In this document: positions 15,843-24,881 of the stretch, piece after piece
How positions within the stretch are numbered: the first letter of the stretch is position 1
Layout of the letters: each line of letters starts with the position of its first letter
Assembly (NCBI RefSeq): GCF_026586795.1
Contig: NZ_JAPFGY010000017.1
Coordinates: 1-64,000, forward strand
DNA from: Erythrobacter sp. WG
GTDB taxonomy: Bacteria > Pseudomonadota > Alphaproteobacteria > Sphingomonadales > Sphingomonadaceae
DNA: 64,000 bases
Reading direction: 5' to 3'
The notes under the pieces: generated by a model
What the model was told of the DNA's origin: nothing
Seen by the model: the letters and a program-made list of their open reading frames with translations, nothing else
Database searches by the model: none
Translations under genes and position numbers: made by a program

Positions 15843-17963
15843 TCAGAATGCCGCCCGCAGGCCGCCGAAGAAGGCGCGGCCCTGACCGGGGGTGTAGAGC
15901 GCCTCGTTCGTGAGCCGCTGGTTGGCGTTGGTGGTGACGTTGGAGATGAACCGCTCGTCGAACAGATTCTCGACCGACCCGAACAGCTCGATTCCCTTGG
16001 CGAGGCTTACCCCGGCGGTGACCTGAACGGTCGCGTAGCCGGGCGCCCTTTCGGTGTTGGCGTAGTCCGCCCAAGGGCCTTGCGGGATCCAGCGCAACGT
16101 GCCCGAGAGGTAGAACCTCTCCAGCTGGTCGAACCGCCCTTCCGCGATCAGCACATGGCGCGGCACCCCGGCAAGGCGGTTATCGCCATAGACCGCGTCC
16201 CCATCGAAGCGGAAGTCGTTGAAGGTGTAGGCCGCGCTCAGCCGCAGCGATTGTCCCCGCGCCTCCAGCGCCGCCTTGAAGGGCCTTACATCAAGTCCGA
16301 ACTCCAGCCCCTGGTGCATGGTGCGGCCCGCGTTGCTCGTCACGGTGACGAGGCCGCGCGCTCCGGGGACGGCAAGGTCGAGAAACTCGTTCTCCAGCTC
16401 CGCCCGGTAGAGCGCGATGTCCCACGAGACGATCCCCTTCTGCCCGCGCGTGCCGATCTCGAAAGTGGTCCCGCGCTGGGGCGCCAGAGGCGCGAAGGGG
16501 AAGGCCCCGCCGCTGGTCAGGTCGGCAAGGCTCGGCGGCTCGAAGCTGCGGCTGATATTGCCGAACACCTGCACGTCGGGTGCGGCATCCACCAGCAGGC
16601 CGATGCGGGGGTTGAACTGGCTGTATACACCCCGCCCCGTGACCGCATTGAGGACCGCGGTCACATCGCGCGTCGCCCGCGCAAATTGCCCGCCGGCGAC
16701 AAGCGTCACCTCGTCGGTCAGCCCGAGATCGGCTTCGCCGTAGACGGTCAGCGTGTCGGCGTCCTGATCCGAACGGGTGCGCAGCGCACCGCGCTGGCCG
16801 AAATTGTTGGCAAAGGTCTTCGCATCGTTGCTCGACGTCGCGTAGATCGCGCCCAGCTGCCAGCGGCTCTGCGCGGCGAGGAAGGGGAGGCTGCCGGACA
16901 GCCGCACCGATCCGCCCACCTCGTCCTCGCCCTGCGCGATGATCCCGGCGAGGCGGGTTATCGCATGGTCGAGATTGCGGCGCGCATACCATGCGCCGAG
17001 GTCGAGGGTCGCGCCGCCCACATCGATCACCGTGAGGTTCGACACACGGTAAACATCGAGGTTGCGGTCCCAATCGTCGGCCACGGGGCCGGGATCGATG
17101 ACCACCGGCCCCGCCCTGACCGGGCGTCCGGCCGCACGCGGATTGGCGAGCGCATCGGCAAGGCGCAGGCTGCCTGCCAGCTCGAAGTTGTCCGACAATG
17201 CGGTGACATAGAAACGCGTCTCGACCCGGTCGGACACCCGCCAGCCGAGATTGGCATGGCCATAGAGGCTGCGCACGTCGCTGTGCTCGCGGTAGCCGTC
17301 GCTGGTGAGGCCGGTGATCCCGCCCCAGTAGTCCACGTCGCCGCTCTTGCCGGAAACGGACGCATTACCACGGAAGGTGGAGAAGCTCCCCCCCTCGGCC
17401 CGCAGCGCAATCGGTGCGCGTGCCGTCCGGCCGGTGGGGCTGACGATATTGACCGCGCCGCCCAGCGATGCCGCGCCGTAGCGCAGCCCGTTCGCGCCCT
17501 TGAACACCTCCATGTAGCGGATGGTGAGCGGGTCGACTTCCTGGAACTCGGTCGCGCCCGATGCGCGGCTGATCGGCACCCCGTCGCGCAGCACGGTGAG
17601 CCCGCGCCGCTCGAAGCTGGAGTTGAGCCCCGAGCCGCGGATCGAAATCCGGCTCTCGCGCTGGGCGCTGGTGTCGGCGAAGACGCCCGGGGTGAGTTCG
17701 AGCACATCGCCGATCGACTGGGCGAAGATGTCGGCGAAGCCCTCGTCCTCGACGAGGCCGGTGGCGCCGGGCACCCGCTCGAGCTCCTTGCGCGCGGCTT
17801 CGGGTGTGGGGGCAGTCGGGGTTCCCGGCGCTGCGGCGGTGACGATGATCTCGTCCTGCCGCTGGCCGATGCCCTGGGCGTGGAGAGGAGCGTGGAATGC
17901 GCCTGCACTGACGGCAAGCATGGTGGCGCTCAGCAGCGAGCGCCGAAGGATGGCAGCGTTCAT
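15843..17963 (-). CDS. TonB-dependent outer-membrane receptor (probable metal receptor)
   Basis: A 706-residue receptor with a signal peptide (cut after HAPLHAQ), a plug domain (GDVLELTPGVFADTSAQRES, ISIRGSG, MEVFKGANGLRYGAASLGGAVNI) and a 22-strand barrel ending in GLRAAF with a terminal Phe. A TonB-box-like DEIIVTA follows the signal. The flanking DUF2946 and His/Met-rich PepSY genes point to uptake of a metal or metal complex, copper by analogy with OprC/NosA-type loci, but an iron siderophore cannot be excluded. ATG 17963 was chosen because it gives a clean signal peptide. The long open frame on the opposite strand is a shadow. Confidence 0.9.
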   Translation of the reverse strand: MNAAILRRSLLSATMLAVSAGAFHAPLHAQGIGQRQDEIIVTAAAPGTPTAPTPEAARKELERVPGATGLVEDEGFADIFAQSIGDVLELTPGVFADTSAQRESRISIRGSGLNSSFERRGLTVLRDGVPISRASGATEFQEVDPLTIRYMEVFKGANGLRYGAASLGGAVNIVSPTGRTARAPIALRAEGGSFSTFRGNASVSGKSGDVDYWGGITGLTSDGYREHSDVRSLYGHANLGWRVSDRVETRFYVTALSDNFELAGSLRLADALANPRAAGRPVRAGPVVIDPGPVADDWDRNLDVYRVSNLTVIDVGGATLDLGAWYARRNLDHAITRLAGIIAQGEDEVGGSVRLSGSLPFLAAQSRWQLGAIYATSSNDAKTFANNFGQRGALRTRSDQDADTLTVYGEADLGLTDEVTLVAGGQFARATRDVTAVLNAVTGRGVYSQFNPRIGLLVDAAPDVQVFGNISRSFEPPSLADLTSGGAFPFAPLAPQRGTTFEIGTRGQKGIVSWDIALYRAELENEFLDLAVPGARGLVTVTSNAGRTMHQGLEFGLDVRPFKAALEARGQSLRLSAAYTFNDFRFDGDAVYGDNRLAGVPRHVLIAEGRFDQLERFYLSGTLRWIPQGPWADYANTERAPGYATVQVTAGVSLAKGIELFGSVENLFDERFISNVTTNANQRLTNEALYTPGQGRAFFGGLRAAF

Positions 17964-18094
17964 GTTCAATCCCAAGGAATGATCCACCGGGGCCGCTCCG
18001 CGTGTGCGGGCAGCACCGGCGTGCCCGGAAATACCGGGCGGCAATTATGACGAACCCCGCCATGCCCCGAGGGCACAGCGCGGCTCAGGCTGGA

Positions 18095-18652
18095 TCAGGC
18101 TGGGATGGAGGGCGGCCCGGTGGACGGCGGTGGCGGTGCGGCAAGGCCGCGGCCGGGGACGATGCTCGGGACAGCGGCGGACCCCAGCACGATCGCCGGA
18201 GGGGGCGGCAGCAGCAGGTCCGGCGGGCCCGGAAGCAGGACGGGCGCGCCGAGCGCCGCGAAGTCGCACAGCGCGCTGGCATCGCCCGCGTGTTCGGCGT
18301 GCCCGGAATGATCGGCGTCGGGCGCAGGATCGGCGACGGGGCTGGCGGCGGCGTGCGAAGCGGGATGGCGATCATGTGCTGCGCCGGACGCCGCGTCCGG
18401 CATCTCGGCCATCGCATGGTGCCCATGATGCCCATGGGCCTCGTGCTGTGTGGAGGCGGGCACCGGGTCGACGGGCCGCTCGGCCTCGGCCCGCCGCATC
18501 CCCGCCAGGCCAGGCGAGACGCTCGGGCAAGGCACCAGCAACCCGTCCGAGCCGACCATCCAGCCATGTGGCACGACCCATTGCAGCACCGCCGCCAGGG
18601 CAGCGAGCAGCAGGAGCACATTGGGGTGCCGGGCGGAACGGCGGCGTATCAC
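18095..18652 (-). CDS. DUF2946-like secreted/membrane protein with His-rich segment
   Basis: A 185-residue protein starting at GTG 18652 with an N-terminal hydrophobic helix (VLLLLAALAAVLQWVVPHGWM) and VPCPS, then a His-rich stretch (HEAHGHHGHHAMAEM and HSGHAEHAG), CDFAALGAP, and a C-terminal Pro-rich hydrophobic tail. The layout fits the DUF2946 family, often beside copper TonB receptors. It is the first gene of an operon with the receptor and PepSY protein. The start is uncertain because no strong SD is seen. Family membership is an inference from layout and context. Confidence 0.65.
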   Translation of the reverse strand: MIRRRSARHPNVLLLLAALAAVLQWVVPHGWMVGSDGLLVPCPSVSPGLAGMRRAEAERPVDPVPASTQHEAHGHHGHHAMAEMPDAASGAAHDRHPASHAAASPVADPAPDADHSGHAEHAGDASALCDFAALGAPVLLPGPPDLLLPPPPAIVLGSAAVPSIVPGRGLAAPPPPSTGPPSIPA

Positions 18653-19466
18653 CGCGGCCCCATAGGTGATCCGAGCGACCCACGAAAGAAAAAGTCGATG
18701 CCGTCGTGCATCGAAATTCCCGATGGACGCGGTCTGTGGCGGGCAAGGCCGGTGCTGGACACTCAGCAGCCGCCACGAGGTTCGGGAAGGTCGTCAGGCA
18801 GCAACCGACCGGGGCGATTTGAAAGCGCACCACAAGATCGTTCACGCCCTCGTGAAGACACTCCGCGCCGGGGAAAGGATCAAGATCGAAGGCGAGACCA
18901 ACGCCTTCGCCTACGGCGCAGCTGCTCTCGCGAAACTGCGGGGCTCAATGCCCAGCTTCGACCGGAAATGGTGCCAGAAGAGGACTCGAAAAATCCATAT
19001 TGGACACTTTTGAATCAGGCACTTACGTGATCGAGAATTTCCGAAAGGACCGAAAAAGGCCCAGAGGGACTCACTAAGGTGTTGGTTCGATGCCTTTTTA
19101 GGGACTCGGAGCTGTATTCTCAGCCCTCGCGGCAGTGAAACAGCTGTCCCGAAATGAGGTGAGCTTAGCTTAGCTTCATTCCGATGGGACCCGCAATCAG
19201 ACTGAATGGTTAATCGCGTGTTTCGCGAAGGATTAAACGGTACCCTGTCGATCGAACAGCCACTCGAAGACGGCAGGTCTCGACCCAGATTAGGTCGTTC
19301 GCTAGCTTGGAAGCGAATGGCTGCTCCTGCCAAAACCGGTTATCCGCGCGCTGCGAAGCCGTCTGGCGATCACGCTCTGCGATCCGACCGATGCAGCGAT
19401 ATCCATTTTTTCTGAGGGGCGGGCGCATCGCTTGCGTATAGAACACGTGCAACACGGAGATTGCCT
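18653..19466. other. gene-free junction between chromosome and metal island
   Basis: About 800 bases without a convincing gene. The left half is still very GC-rich; the right half (about 19.0-19.45 kb) is visibly lower in GC and matches the island. A plus-strand frame ending at TGA 19011-19013 encodes a stretch around residues AHHKIVHALVKTLRAGERIK that faintly recalls the core of OrfB/TnpB-type transposases; it has no good start and would be a remnant at best. I saw no tRNA fragment, integrase or clear direct repeat marking an attachment site. Confidence 0.5.
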
Positions 19467-19745
19467 GTGTCCGAACTTGATTCATCCCTGCGACAACTCG
19501 CAAGCTTGCCCGTTCCTGCGGGCCTCGAGCTCATTGACGATGCAGTTATCGCAGGGTTTGCCGCGCAGCGCCGCGAAGCATCGTTTAGCAAGCGCGCGAC
19601 ATTCTTTGCTGGGGCCTTTGCTTTGTTCCTGGGCCTGACTACCGGTGGGCTTGTGACGGGACCGCCTGCACAGGCACAGGCGCTCTCGCCTTTTGCCTCC
19701 GACAATCCCCTCGCACCCTCAAATCTTCTGGATGTTCATCCGTGA
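19467..19745 (+). CDS. CnrY-like membrane anti-sigma factor
   Basis: A 92-residue protein (CnrY is 95) with a soluble N-terminal part, one membrane helix (about residues 43-62, TFFAGAFALFLGLTTGGLV) and a short periplasmic tail. GTG 19467 has CGGAGA at a good distance; a TTG two codons earlier is less likely. By position it is the anti-sigma of a CnrY-CnrX-CnrH-type system: cytoplasmic N-terminus holding the ECF sigma, periplasmic tail contacting the sensor. The next gene starts within its stop (GTGA at 19742-19745). The sequence itself is poorly conserved, so the call rests on size, topology and gene order. Confidence 0.7.
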   Translation: MSELDSSLRQLASLPVPAGLELIDDAVIAGFAAQRREASFSKRATFFAGAFALFLGLTTGGLVTGPPAQAQALSPFASDNPLAPSNLLDVHP

Positions 19746-20182
19746 CGAGACCTGCGTGGTTGGCATTGCTCATCGTGGTCGCCTTCACTGCCGCGTTTGC
19801 GGGAACCTTTTTGGGTCAGAAGTTGATCAACAATGGCAGGCAAAGCGAGACTGAGCTACATGCATTGCTGCACGGCGACCTCGACCTGGACGCAGCGCAG
19901 GCGGCGAAGATCGATGCAATCGAGCAGCGTTTTGCAACACGCCGCAAGGCGCTGGAGCTCGATATGAGGGCGGCCAATGCGCATCTGGCCGAAGCCATGG
20001 AGGCTGAGCACGGCTACGGCCCCGAAGTCACAGCAGCCGTCGATCACACGCACCACGTCATGGGCGAGATGCAGAAGGAAACGCTCGAACACCTCTTCGA
20101 AATGCGCTCCGTTTTGAGGCCCGATCAGGCCGCGGCATTTGACCGGGCTGTGACCAAGGCTCTCGCCCCTGATACGAAGTGA
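19742..20182 (+). CDS. CnrX-like periplasmic metal sensor
   Basis: A 146-residue protein (CnrX is 148) with an N-terminal membrane anchor (residues 6-24) and a helical periplasmic domain of the heavy-metal-resistance/CpxP-like class. In CnrX of Cupriavidus metallidurans the Ni/Co ligands are H42, H46, E63, H119 and M123. Here H40 and H44 (HALLH), E61 (AIEQRF) and H117 and M121 (EHLFEM) occur at the same positions less two in every case, so the whole binding site appears kept. Start GTG 19742 overlaps the anti-sigma stop, and the gene's own stop overlaps the sigma start. The signal would be relayed to the anti-sigma in the membrane. Confidence 0.85.
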   Translation: MTRPAWLALLIVVAFTAAFAGTFLGQKLINNGRQSETELHALLHGDLDLDAAQAAKIDAIEQRFATRRKALELDMRAANAHLAEAMEAEHGYGPEVTAAVDHTHHVMGEMQKETLEHLFEMRSVLRPDQAAAFDRAVTKALAPDTK

Positions 20183-20763
20183 GCCTCCCGCTTGCCGAGG
20201 GTAGCGATGCCGAGGTGGTGGCACTGGCGCTCATCGGACGGCAGGATGCCTACCGGGAGCTGCTCGCCCGCTACCGCGAGCCGATCTACCGCTTCATCCG
20301 TGCTTCGACCGGTGACGCGCAAGAGGCGCTCGATCTTACACAGGACACCTTTATTGCCGCATTTTCGGCACTTGATCGTTACGATCGTTCACGGCCGATT
20401 CTGACCTGGCTCAGGCGGATTGCGCTCAACAAATGCCGCGATTGGGGGCGCAGACGCCGGCTGCGCACGATGCTGTGGCGCACAGCTCAGATCGATGCGG
20501 CCCATGACATGCCCGACGATACTATCGCGCCAGACGTGCAGGCGGCCGACCGCGCCGAGCTCGCGCGGGTCAATGCAGCAATAGTGCGGCTGCCGGCACG
20601 ATTGCGCGAAACCTTGATCCTGCGAACCGTCGAGGACCTTGGTCAGGCTGAGACAGCCGACGTGCTTGGTATCAGCGAAAAAGCGGTCGAAACGCGGCTC
20701 TATCGAGCGCGCAGCAAGCTCAGTGAGCTTCTGGCAAACGAGGGTGGGCGAAAGAAATTTTGA
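20179..20763 (+). CDS. ECF sigma factor, CnrH-like
   Basis: A 194-residue (CnrH 191) extracytoplasmic-function sigma factor. Region 2 is RYREPIYRFIRASTGDAQEALDLTQDTFIAAFSALDRYD (with the DLTQDTF core of region 2.2) and PILTWLRRIALNKCRDWGRRRR (2.3-2.4); region 4 is LRETLILRTVEDLGQAETADVLGISEKAVETRLYRARSKL. GTG start at 20179 overlaps the sensor stop by 4 bases. It should be released on metal sensing and drive its own operon and the cop genes that follow 24-33 bases downstream on the same strand. No two-component CopRS pair is present, so this is probably the local regulator. Confidence 0.92.
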   Translation: MSLPLAEGSDAEVVALALIGRQDAYRELLARYREPIYRFIRASTGDAQEALDLTQDTFIAAFSALDRYDRSRPILTWLRRIALNKCRDWGRRRRLRTMLWRTAQIDAAHDMPDDTIAPDVQAADRAELARVNAAIVRLPARLRETLILRTVEDLGQAETADVLGISEKAVETRLYRARSKLSELLANEGGRKKF

Positions 20764-20786
20764 GGGGTGTGCCGCGCTCATGCGTA

Positions 20787-22520
20787 ATGCTGTTTATGGA
20801 CCATTTGACACTTTCACGCCGTCACCTGCTTTCAGGGCTGGGAACCGTCTCCGCTCTCGCCGCCATGCCTGCCTGGGCGCAAGGGCATTCGATCCACCGC
20901 ATGCGCGGCGGCTCGCCGATCCGTGTGGGCTTCGACGAGGTTTCTGGCGCAGCGATCGATCTCACTGTCGGCCACGGCCCTCGGACGGTGCAGGGGCGCA
21001 AGGGGCACGGGATCGCAGTCAACGGCTCGGTGCCTGGGCCGCTGATCCGCCTGCGCGAGGGGCAGAATGTCCGCCTCAACGTCACCAATACGCTCGATAC
21101 CGATACTTCGATCCACTGGCACGGGCTGCTCCTGCCGTTCCACATGGACGGTGTGCCTGGCATCAGCTTTCCAGGCATCAAGCCGGGGCAGACCTTCACC
21201 TATGAATTCCCGATCCGGCAGTCGGGCACATACTGGTATCACAGCCATTCGGGGCTTCAGGAACAGCAGGGGCATTACGGCCCGCTGATCATCGACCCGG
21301 CGGGCGACGAGCCTGCCGCCTATGACCGCGATTACATCCTTCTCTTGAGCGAATTCACCCCGCTCGATCCGCATTTCATCATGGATCGGCTTCGCAAGGG
21401 CGAGGGCTATTTCAACTATCAGCAGACCAGCTGGGCCGACGATTACCCGCTGACCGCCGCCGACCGCCGGATGTGGGCCGAGATGCGCATGCCGGCGACT
21501 GACATCGCCGATGTGACAGGATCCACATATACCTACCTCGCCAATGGACGCGGGCCAAAGGAGGGGATGGAATACCTGTTCAAGCCCGGCGAGCGGGTGC
21601 GGCTTCGCGTCATCAACGGCGCGGCGCAGAGCTTTTTCAATCTGCGCATCCCCGGCCTTGCCATGACGGTGATCGCGGCGGATGGCCAGAACGTGAAGCC
21701 GGTCGAAGTCGATGAGCTCCAGATCGGCACGGCCGAAATCTATGACGTGATCGTCACCCCGCGCGAGGCGGAGGCCTATACCATTATCGCCGAAAGTATG
21801 GACCGTTCCGGCATGGCGCTCGCAACGCTGGCGAGCCGCCCCGGCGCGCGCGCGGCTATCCCCCCGCCGCGCAAGCCCCCGCTGCTCGACATGGGCGATA
21901 TGGGGATGAACCATGGTGATGGCGGGCACGGCGGCGGCGGCCATTCTATGGACGGCATGACAATGCGCGACACGCTGCTGTTGCCGCCCGACGTAAAGGT
22001 TGGGCCAGGGATCGACATGGTCTCCATGGCTCCGGTGGACAAGATGGGCGATCCCGGTCTGGGTCTGCGCGATGTCGAACACCGCGTGCTCAATTACCGC
22101 ATGTTGTCGGCCTTGGAGCCCAATGCCGACACGCGTGAGCCCTCACGCCTGCTGGAACTTCATCTCACCGGCAATATGGAACGCTACATGTGGTCATTCG
22201 ACGGCGAGATGTATTCCGCCGTTAGCGATATCCCGATCCGTTTTGCCTGGAACGAGCGGGTTCGGGTCAAGCTCGTCAACAACACCATGATGGCGCACCC
22301 CATCCACCTGCACGGGATGTTCTTCGAACTCGTCAATGGCGAGGACGCTGCCCACCAGCCACGCAAGAACGTTCTCATCGTCCAGCCCGGGGCGAGCGCG
22401 CAGTTTGATCTCACCGCCAATGAACCGGGTGACTGGGCCTTCCACTGCCACCTGCTCTATCACATGCATGGCGGGATGATGCAGACCGTAACGGTTATGG
22501 GTCCGGAGAGTGGACAATGA
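20787..22520 (+). CDS. copA: copper-resistance multicopper oxidase CopA
   Basis: Periplasmic multicopper oxidase that oxidises Cu(I) and binds copper. A Tat signal is present (LSRRHLLSGLGTVSALAAM, cut near AWAQG). Copper ligands are clear: HWHG near residue 110, HSHSG near 151, HPIHLHG near 504, and HCHLLYHMHGGM near 552, giving the type 1 and type 2/3 sites. A Met/His segment (MNHGDGGHGGGGHSMDGMTM) precedes the last domain, as in CopA. Starts at 20787 and 20796 both keep the twin-Arg motif; neither has a strong SD. Length (577 aa) is normal for CopA. copB overlaps its stop (ATGA at 22517-22520). Confidence 0.96.
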   Translation: MLFMDHLTLSRRHLLSGLGTVSALAAMPAWAQGHSIHRMRGGSPIRVGFDEVSGAAIDLTVGHGPRTVQGRKGHGIAVNGSVPGPLIRLREGQNVRLNVTNTLDTDTSIHWHGLLLPFHMDGVPGISFPGIKPGQTFTYEFPIRQSGTYWYHSHSGLQEQQGHYGPLIIDPAGDEPAAYDRDYILLLSEFTPLDPHFIMDRLRKGEGYFNYQQTSWADDYPLTAADRRMWAEMRMPATDIADVTGSTYTYLANGRGPKEGMEYLFKPGERVRLRVINGAAQSFFNLRIPGLAMTVIAADGQNVKPVEVDELQIGTAEIYDVIVTPREAEAYTIIAESMDRSGMALATLASRPGARAAIPPPRKPPLLDMGDMGMNHGDGGHGGGGHSMDGMTMRDTLLLPPDVKVGPGIDMVSMAPVDKMGDPGLGLRDVEHRVLNYRMLSALEPNADTREPSRLLELHLTGNMERYMWSFDGEMYSAVSDIPIRFAWNERVRVKLVNNTMMAHPIHLHGMFFELVNGEDAAHQPRKNVLIVQPGASAQFDLTANEPGDWAFHCHLLYHMHGGMMQTVTVMGPESGQ

Positions 22521-23494
22521 AAGCCGCTCTTTGTTTTGCCCTGCTGCTGAGCGCCGCGCCGGCGCTCGCACAGCACCAGGGTCATGATCTGCCCAAGCCG
22601 GCCGGGGCAGAGGTGAAGGCTGATCCCCACGCAGGTCATGATATGGGCGATCCCGCGGACAACAAGGCCGAGCCGATGGACGGCATGGACCACAGCACCA
22701 TGGACCATGGCGGGGACACCGGGGAGCAAACCGCCTCGCCCGGCCCGGACATGGAAACTCCGCCGCCGCCGGAGGCTGGGAGCGGGTCGCCGCGCGCCGC
22801 CGATGCGATCTGGGGCGCCGAGGCGATGGCTGCCTCGCGCAACGACCTGCGTAGGACGCATGGTGACTTTCCGGTGTTCTGGTTCCAGGGCGACCGACTG
22901 GAAACCCTGGTGCGCGGCGGCGAGGACGCCTACTTGTGGGATATACAGGGTTACTACGGCGGCCCGACCGAACGCCTCTGGTTCAAAAGCGAGGGCGAAG
23001 GCGAATGGGGCTCCGCGCCAGAAGATGCCGAGGTGCAAGCACTGTTCTCGAAGGCCTTCAAGCCGTTCTGGGACCTCCAGGCGGGCATCCGGCAGGACAT
23101 AGGTGGGCCAGACACCATCCATGCCGTGATCGGTGTGCAGGGCTTGGCACCCTACATGTTCGAGGTCGATGCTGCGATGTTCCTGTCGCACCGCGGCGAT
23201 CTAACCGCGCGGATCGAGGCCGAGGTCGATCAGCGCATCACCCAGCGCCTGATCCTTCAGCCGCGGATCGAGGCCAATCTGTCGGCGCAGAACATTCCCC
23301 TGCTCGGCATTGGCGCAGGGCTCGACCAGATCGAGATCGGCGCGCGGCTGCGCTATGAGATACGGCGCGAATTCGCGCCCTATATCGGCATCGAGCAGTC
23401 CTGGCGGACCGGCCAAAGTGCCGGCTTCGCGCGAGCACGCGGTGAAGACCCCTCCGCTACCAGCTTCATCGCCGGCATCCGTTTCTGGTTCTGA
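22517..23494 (+). CDS. copB: copper-resistance outer-membrane protein CopB
   Basis: A 325-residue protein with a signal peptide (cut after ALAQ), an N-terminal metal-binding linker rich in His, Met and Asp (HAGHDMGD, GMDHSTMDHGG) and a C-terminal barrel domain of the CopB family, ending IAGIRFWF. WFQGDRLETL, LWFKSEGEG and IEQSWRTGQSA are typical CopB features. It works with CopA at the outer membrane. Translationally coupled to copA. Confidence 0.95.
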   Translation: MKAALCFALLLSAAPALAQHQGHDLPKPAGAEVKADPHAGHDMGDPADNKAEPMDGMDHSTMDHGGDTGEQTASPGPDMETPPPPEAGSGSPRAADAIWGAEAMAASRNDLRRTHGDFPVFWFQGDRLETLVRGGEDAYLWDIQGYYGGPTERLWFKSEGEGEWGSAPEDAEVQALFSKAFKPFWDLQAGIRQDIGGPDTIHAVIGVQGLAPYMFEVDAAMFLSHRGDLTARIEAEVDQRITQRLILQPRIEANLSAQNIPLLGIGAGLDQIEIGARLRYEIRREFAPYIGIEQSWRTGQSAGFARARGEDPSATSFIAGIRFWF

Positions 23495-23516
23495 TCAACA
23501 AGAAGGATAAACTCAC

Positions 23517-23906
23517 ATGAATTTCGCACCACTATTTGCCGCCCTTGCGATTGCGGCATTCCCGCTCGCTTTGCCCGCTGCCGCGCTGGCGCATACCAAG
23601 GTGGTCGCCTCGACCCCGGCTGAGGGCACGACTGTCGCGAACGCTCGCACCATCTCGTTGACCTTCAGCGAAGCCCTGTTGCCGCCCACTGCTGCAGCCA
23701 GCATCGTCATGACTGCGATGCCGGGCATGGCAAATCACGGCGAGATGGCGATCCGGAACTTCACGACCGCATGGTCGAACGAAAACAAGACCATGACTCT
23801 CAATCTGGCAAAGCCATTGCCCAAGGGGACCTACGAGGTTCGCTGGCAGGCAGCCGGGGCTGATGGTCACCGCATGAAGGGCACCGTTACCTTCATCATC
23901 GGCTGA
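23517..23906 (+). CDS. copC: periplasmic copper-binding protein CopC
   Basis: A 129-residue secreted beta-barrel copper carrier. The signal ends at ALA, exposing the N-terminal His (AHTKVVASTPAEG), the usual Cu(II) ligand. Later, TAMPGMANHGEM supplies Met/His residues like the Cu(I) site and DGHRMKGTVTFIIG the C-terminal His. ATG 23517 has AAGGATAA upstream. It lies 22 bases after copB and 4 bases before copD. Confidence 0.95.
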   Translation: MNFAPLFAALAIAAFPLALPAAALAHTKVVASTPAEGTTVANARTISLTFSEALLPPTAAASIVMTAMPGMANHGEMAIRNFTTAWSNENKTMTLNLAKPLPKGTYEVRWQAAGADGHRMKGTVTFIIG

Positions 23907-23910
23907 GCCG

Positions 23911-24837
23911 GTGATAGAGGGTTTGTTCGAACCGGTCTTGCGGGTTGCGCAATATGCGCTGCTGCTGGGCCTGTTCGGGTGGTCGGCTTTCTGGTTGCTT
24001 GGCCTGCGAAGCGTCGACGGGCTGAAGACTGACCGCGCGCCAGCCTTTGCCGTTCTGGCGGCTCTCGTCGCGCCGGTTGTATCAGCGGCGCTCATGCTCA
24101 TGTCGATCGCTGCGATGATGGGCGTGCCGGTCGCCGAGCTCGACCGGCCGATGATTGAAGCGATGATCTTCGGCACTGACATTGGGTTTGCCTTCATTGT
24201 CCGCTCTGGGCTGCTCTTTGCAGGGCTGGCCGCTATTCTCGCGCTCCGAAACCGCCGGGTAGCGCTAGTATTTGCGGCGGGCTGCTACGGTAGCGCCCTT
24301 GCGACGCTAGGTTGGAGTGGCCATGCCGCTGCAACCGAAGGCGGATTGGGGCTATTCCATCGCCTCAACAACGGCATCCATTTGGTCAGCGCGGGCCTGT
24401 GGCTTGGAGCAATCGGTTGGTTCCTAGTTCTGACAATCCGATGCTGCAAGGATCCTGACGAAATCCAGACGCATGCGGTGCTCAAGGCCATGCACGCCTT
24501 TGCGCCTATGGGGATCTCACTGATTGCGCTTGTCGCGGTTACCGGGACAATCAACTCTCACCTGATATTCGGTTTACCGAACGTTGCGGCGACTTTTGCA
24601 ACGCCATACGGCATCCTGCTGGCGATCAAGCTGGCCTTAGTGGCAGCTATGGTAGCCCTTGGCGCGCATCATGCGCGCGTTAGCAAGGGTGCTGCAGCGG
24701 ATGTGAGGGATGGCAATGTCTATCCCGCTCAAGGCTTGGGTGCATTGCAGCGCACCCTTATTGCCGAACTCCTGCTCGGGCTTTTGGTCATTGGCTTAGT
24801 CGCGGTCTTTGGATCGATGTCACCGACGATGATGTAA
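23911..24837 (+). CDS. copD: copper-resistance inner-membrane protein CopD
   Basis: A 308-residue protein with about eight membrane helices and conserved His residues (GWSGHAAATEGG, FHRLNNGIHLVSAGLWLGAIGW, LKAMHAFAPMG), as in CopD, which moves copper across the inner membrane with CopC. It starts GTG 23911, 4 bases after the copC stop. It is the last gene of the operon led by the sigma trio; the convergent merR-type gene follows after 44 bases. Confidence 0.93.
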   Translation: MIEGLFEPVLRVAQYALLLGLFGWSAFWLLGLRSVDGLKTDRAPAFAVLAALVAPVVSAALMLMSIAAMMGVPVAELDRPMIEAMIFGTDIGFAFIVRSGLLFAGLAAILALRNRRVALVFAAGCYGSALATLGWSGHAAATEGGLGLFHRLNNGIHLVSAGLWLGAIGWFLVLTIRCCKDPDEIQTHAVLKAMHAFAPMGISLIALVAVTGTINSHLIFGLPNVAATFATPYGILLAIKLALVAAMVALGAHHARVSKGAAADVRDGNVYPAQGLGALQRTLIAELLLGLLVIGLVAVFGSMSPTMM

Positions 24838-24881
24838 GCGGCCTTCGATCAGGACGGGAGCGTTCGTCAGGGATCCGAAGC

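Noticed and set aside
16080-18050. Long open frame (656 codons) on the plus strand
   Set aside because: It is antisense to the clear TonB receptor; long antisense frames are expected in very GC-rich DNA and its translation has no family features.
18666-19013. Intact transposase gene
   Set aside because: Only a short stretch faintly resembles OrfB; there is no start, no catalytic residues and no terminal inverted repeats.
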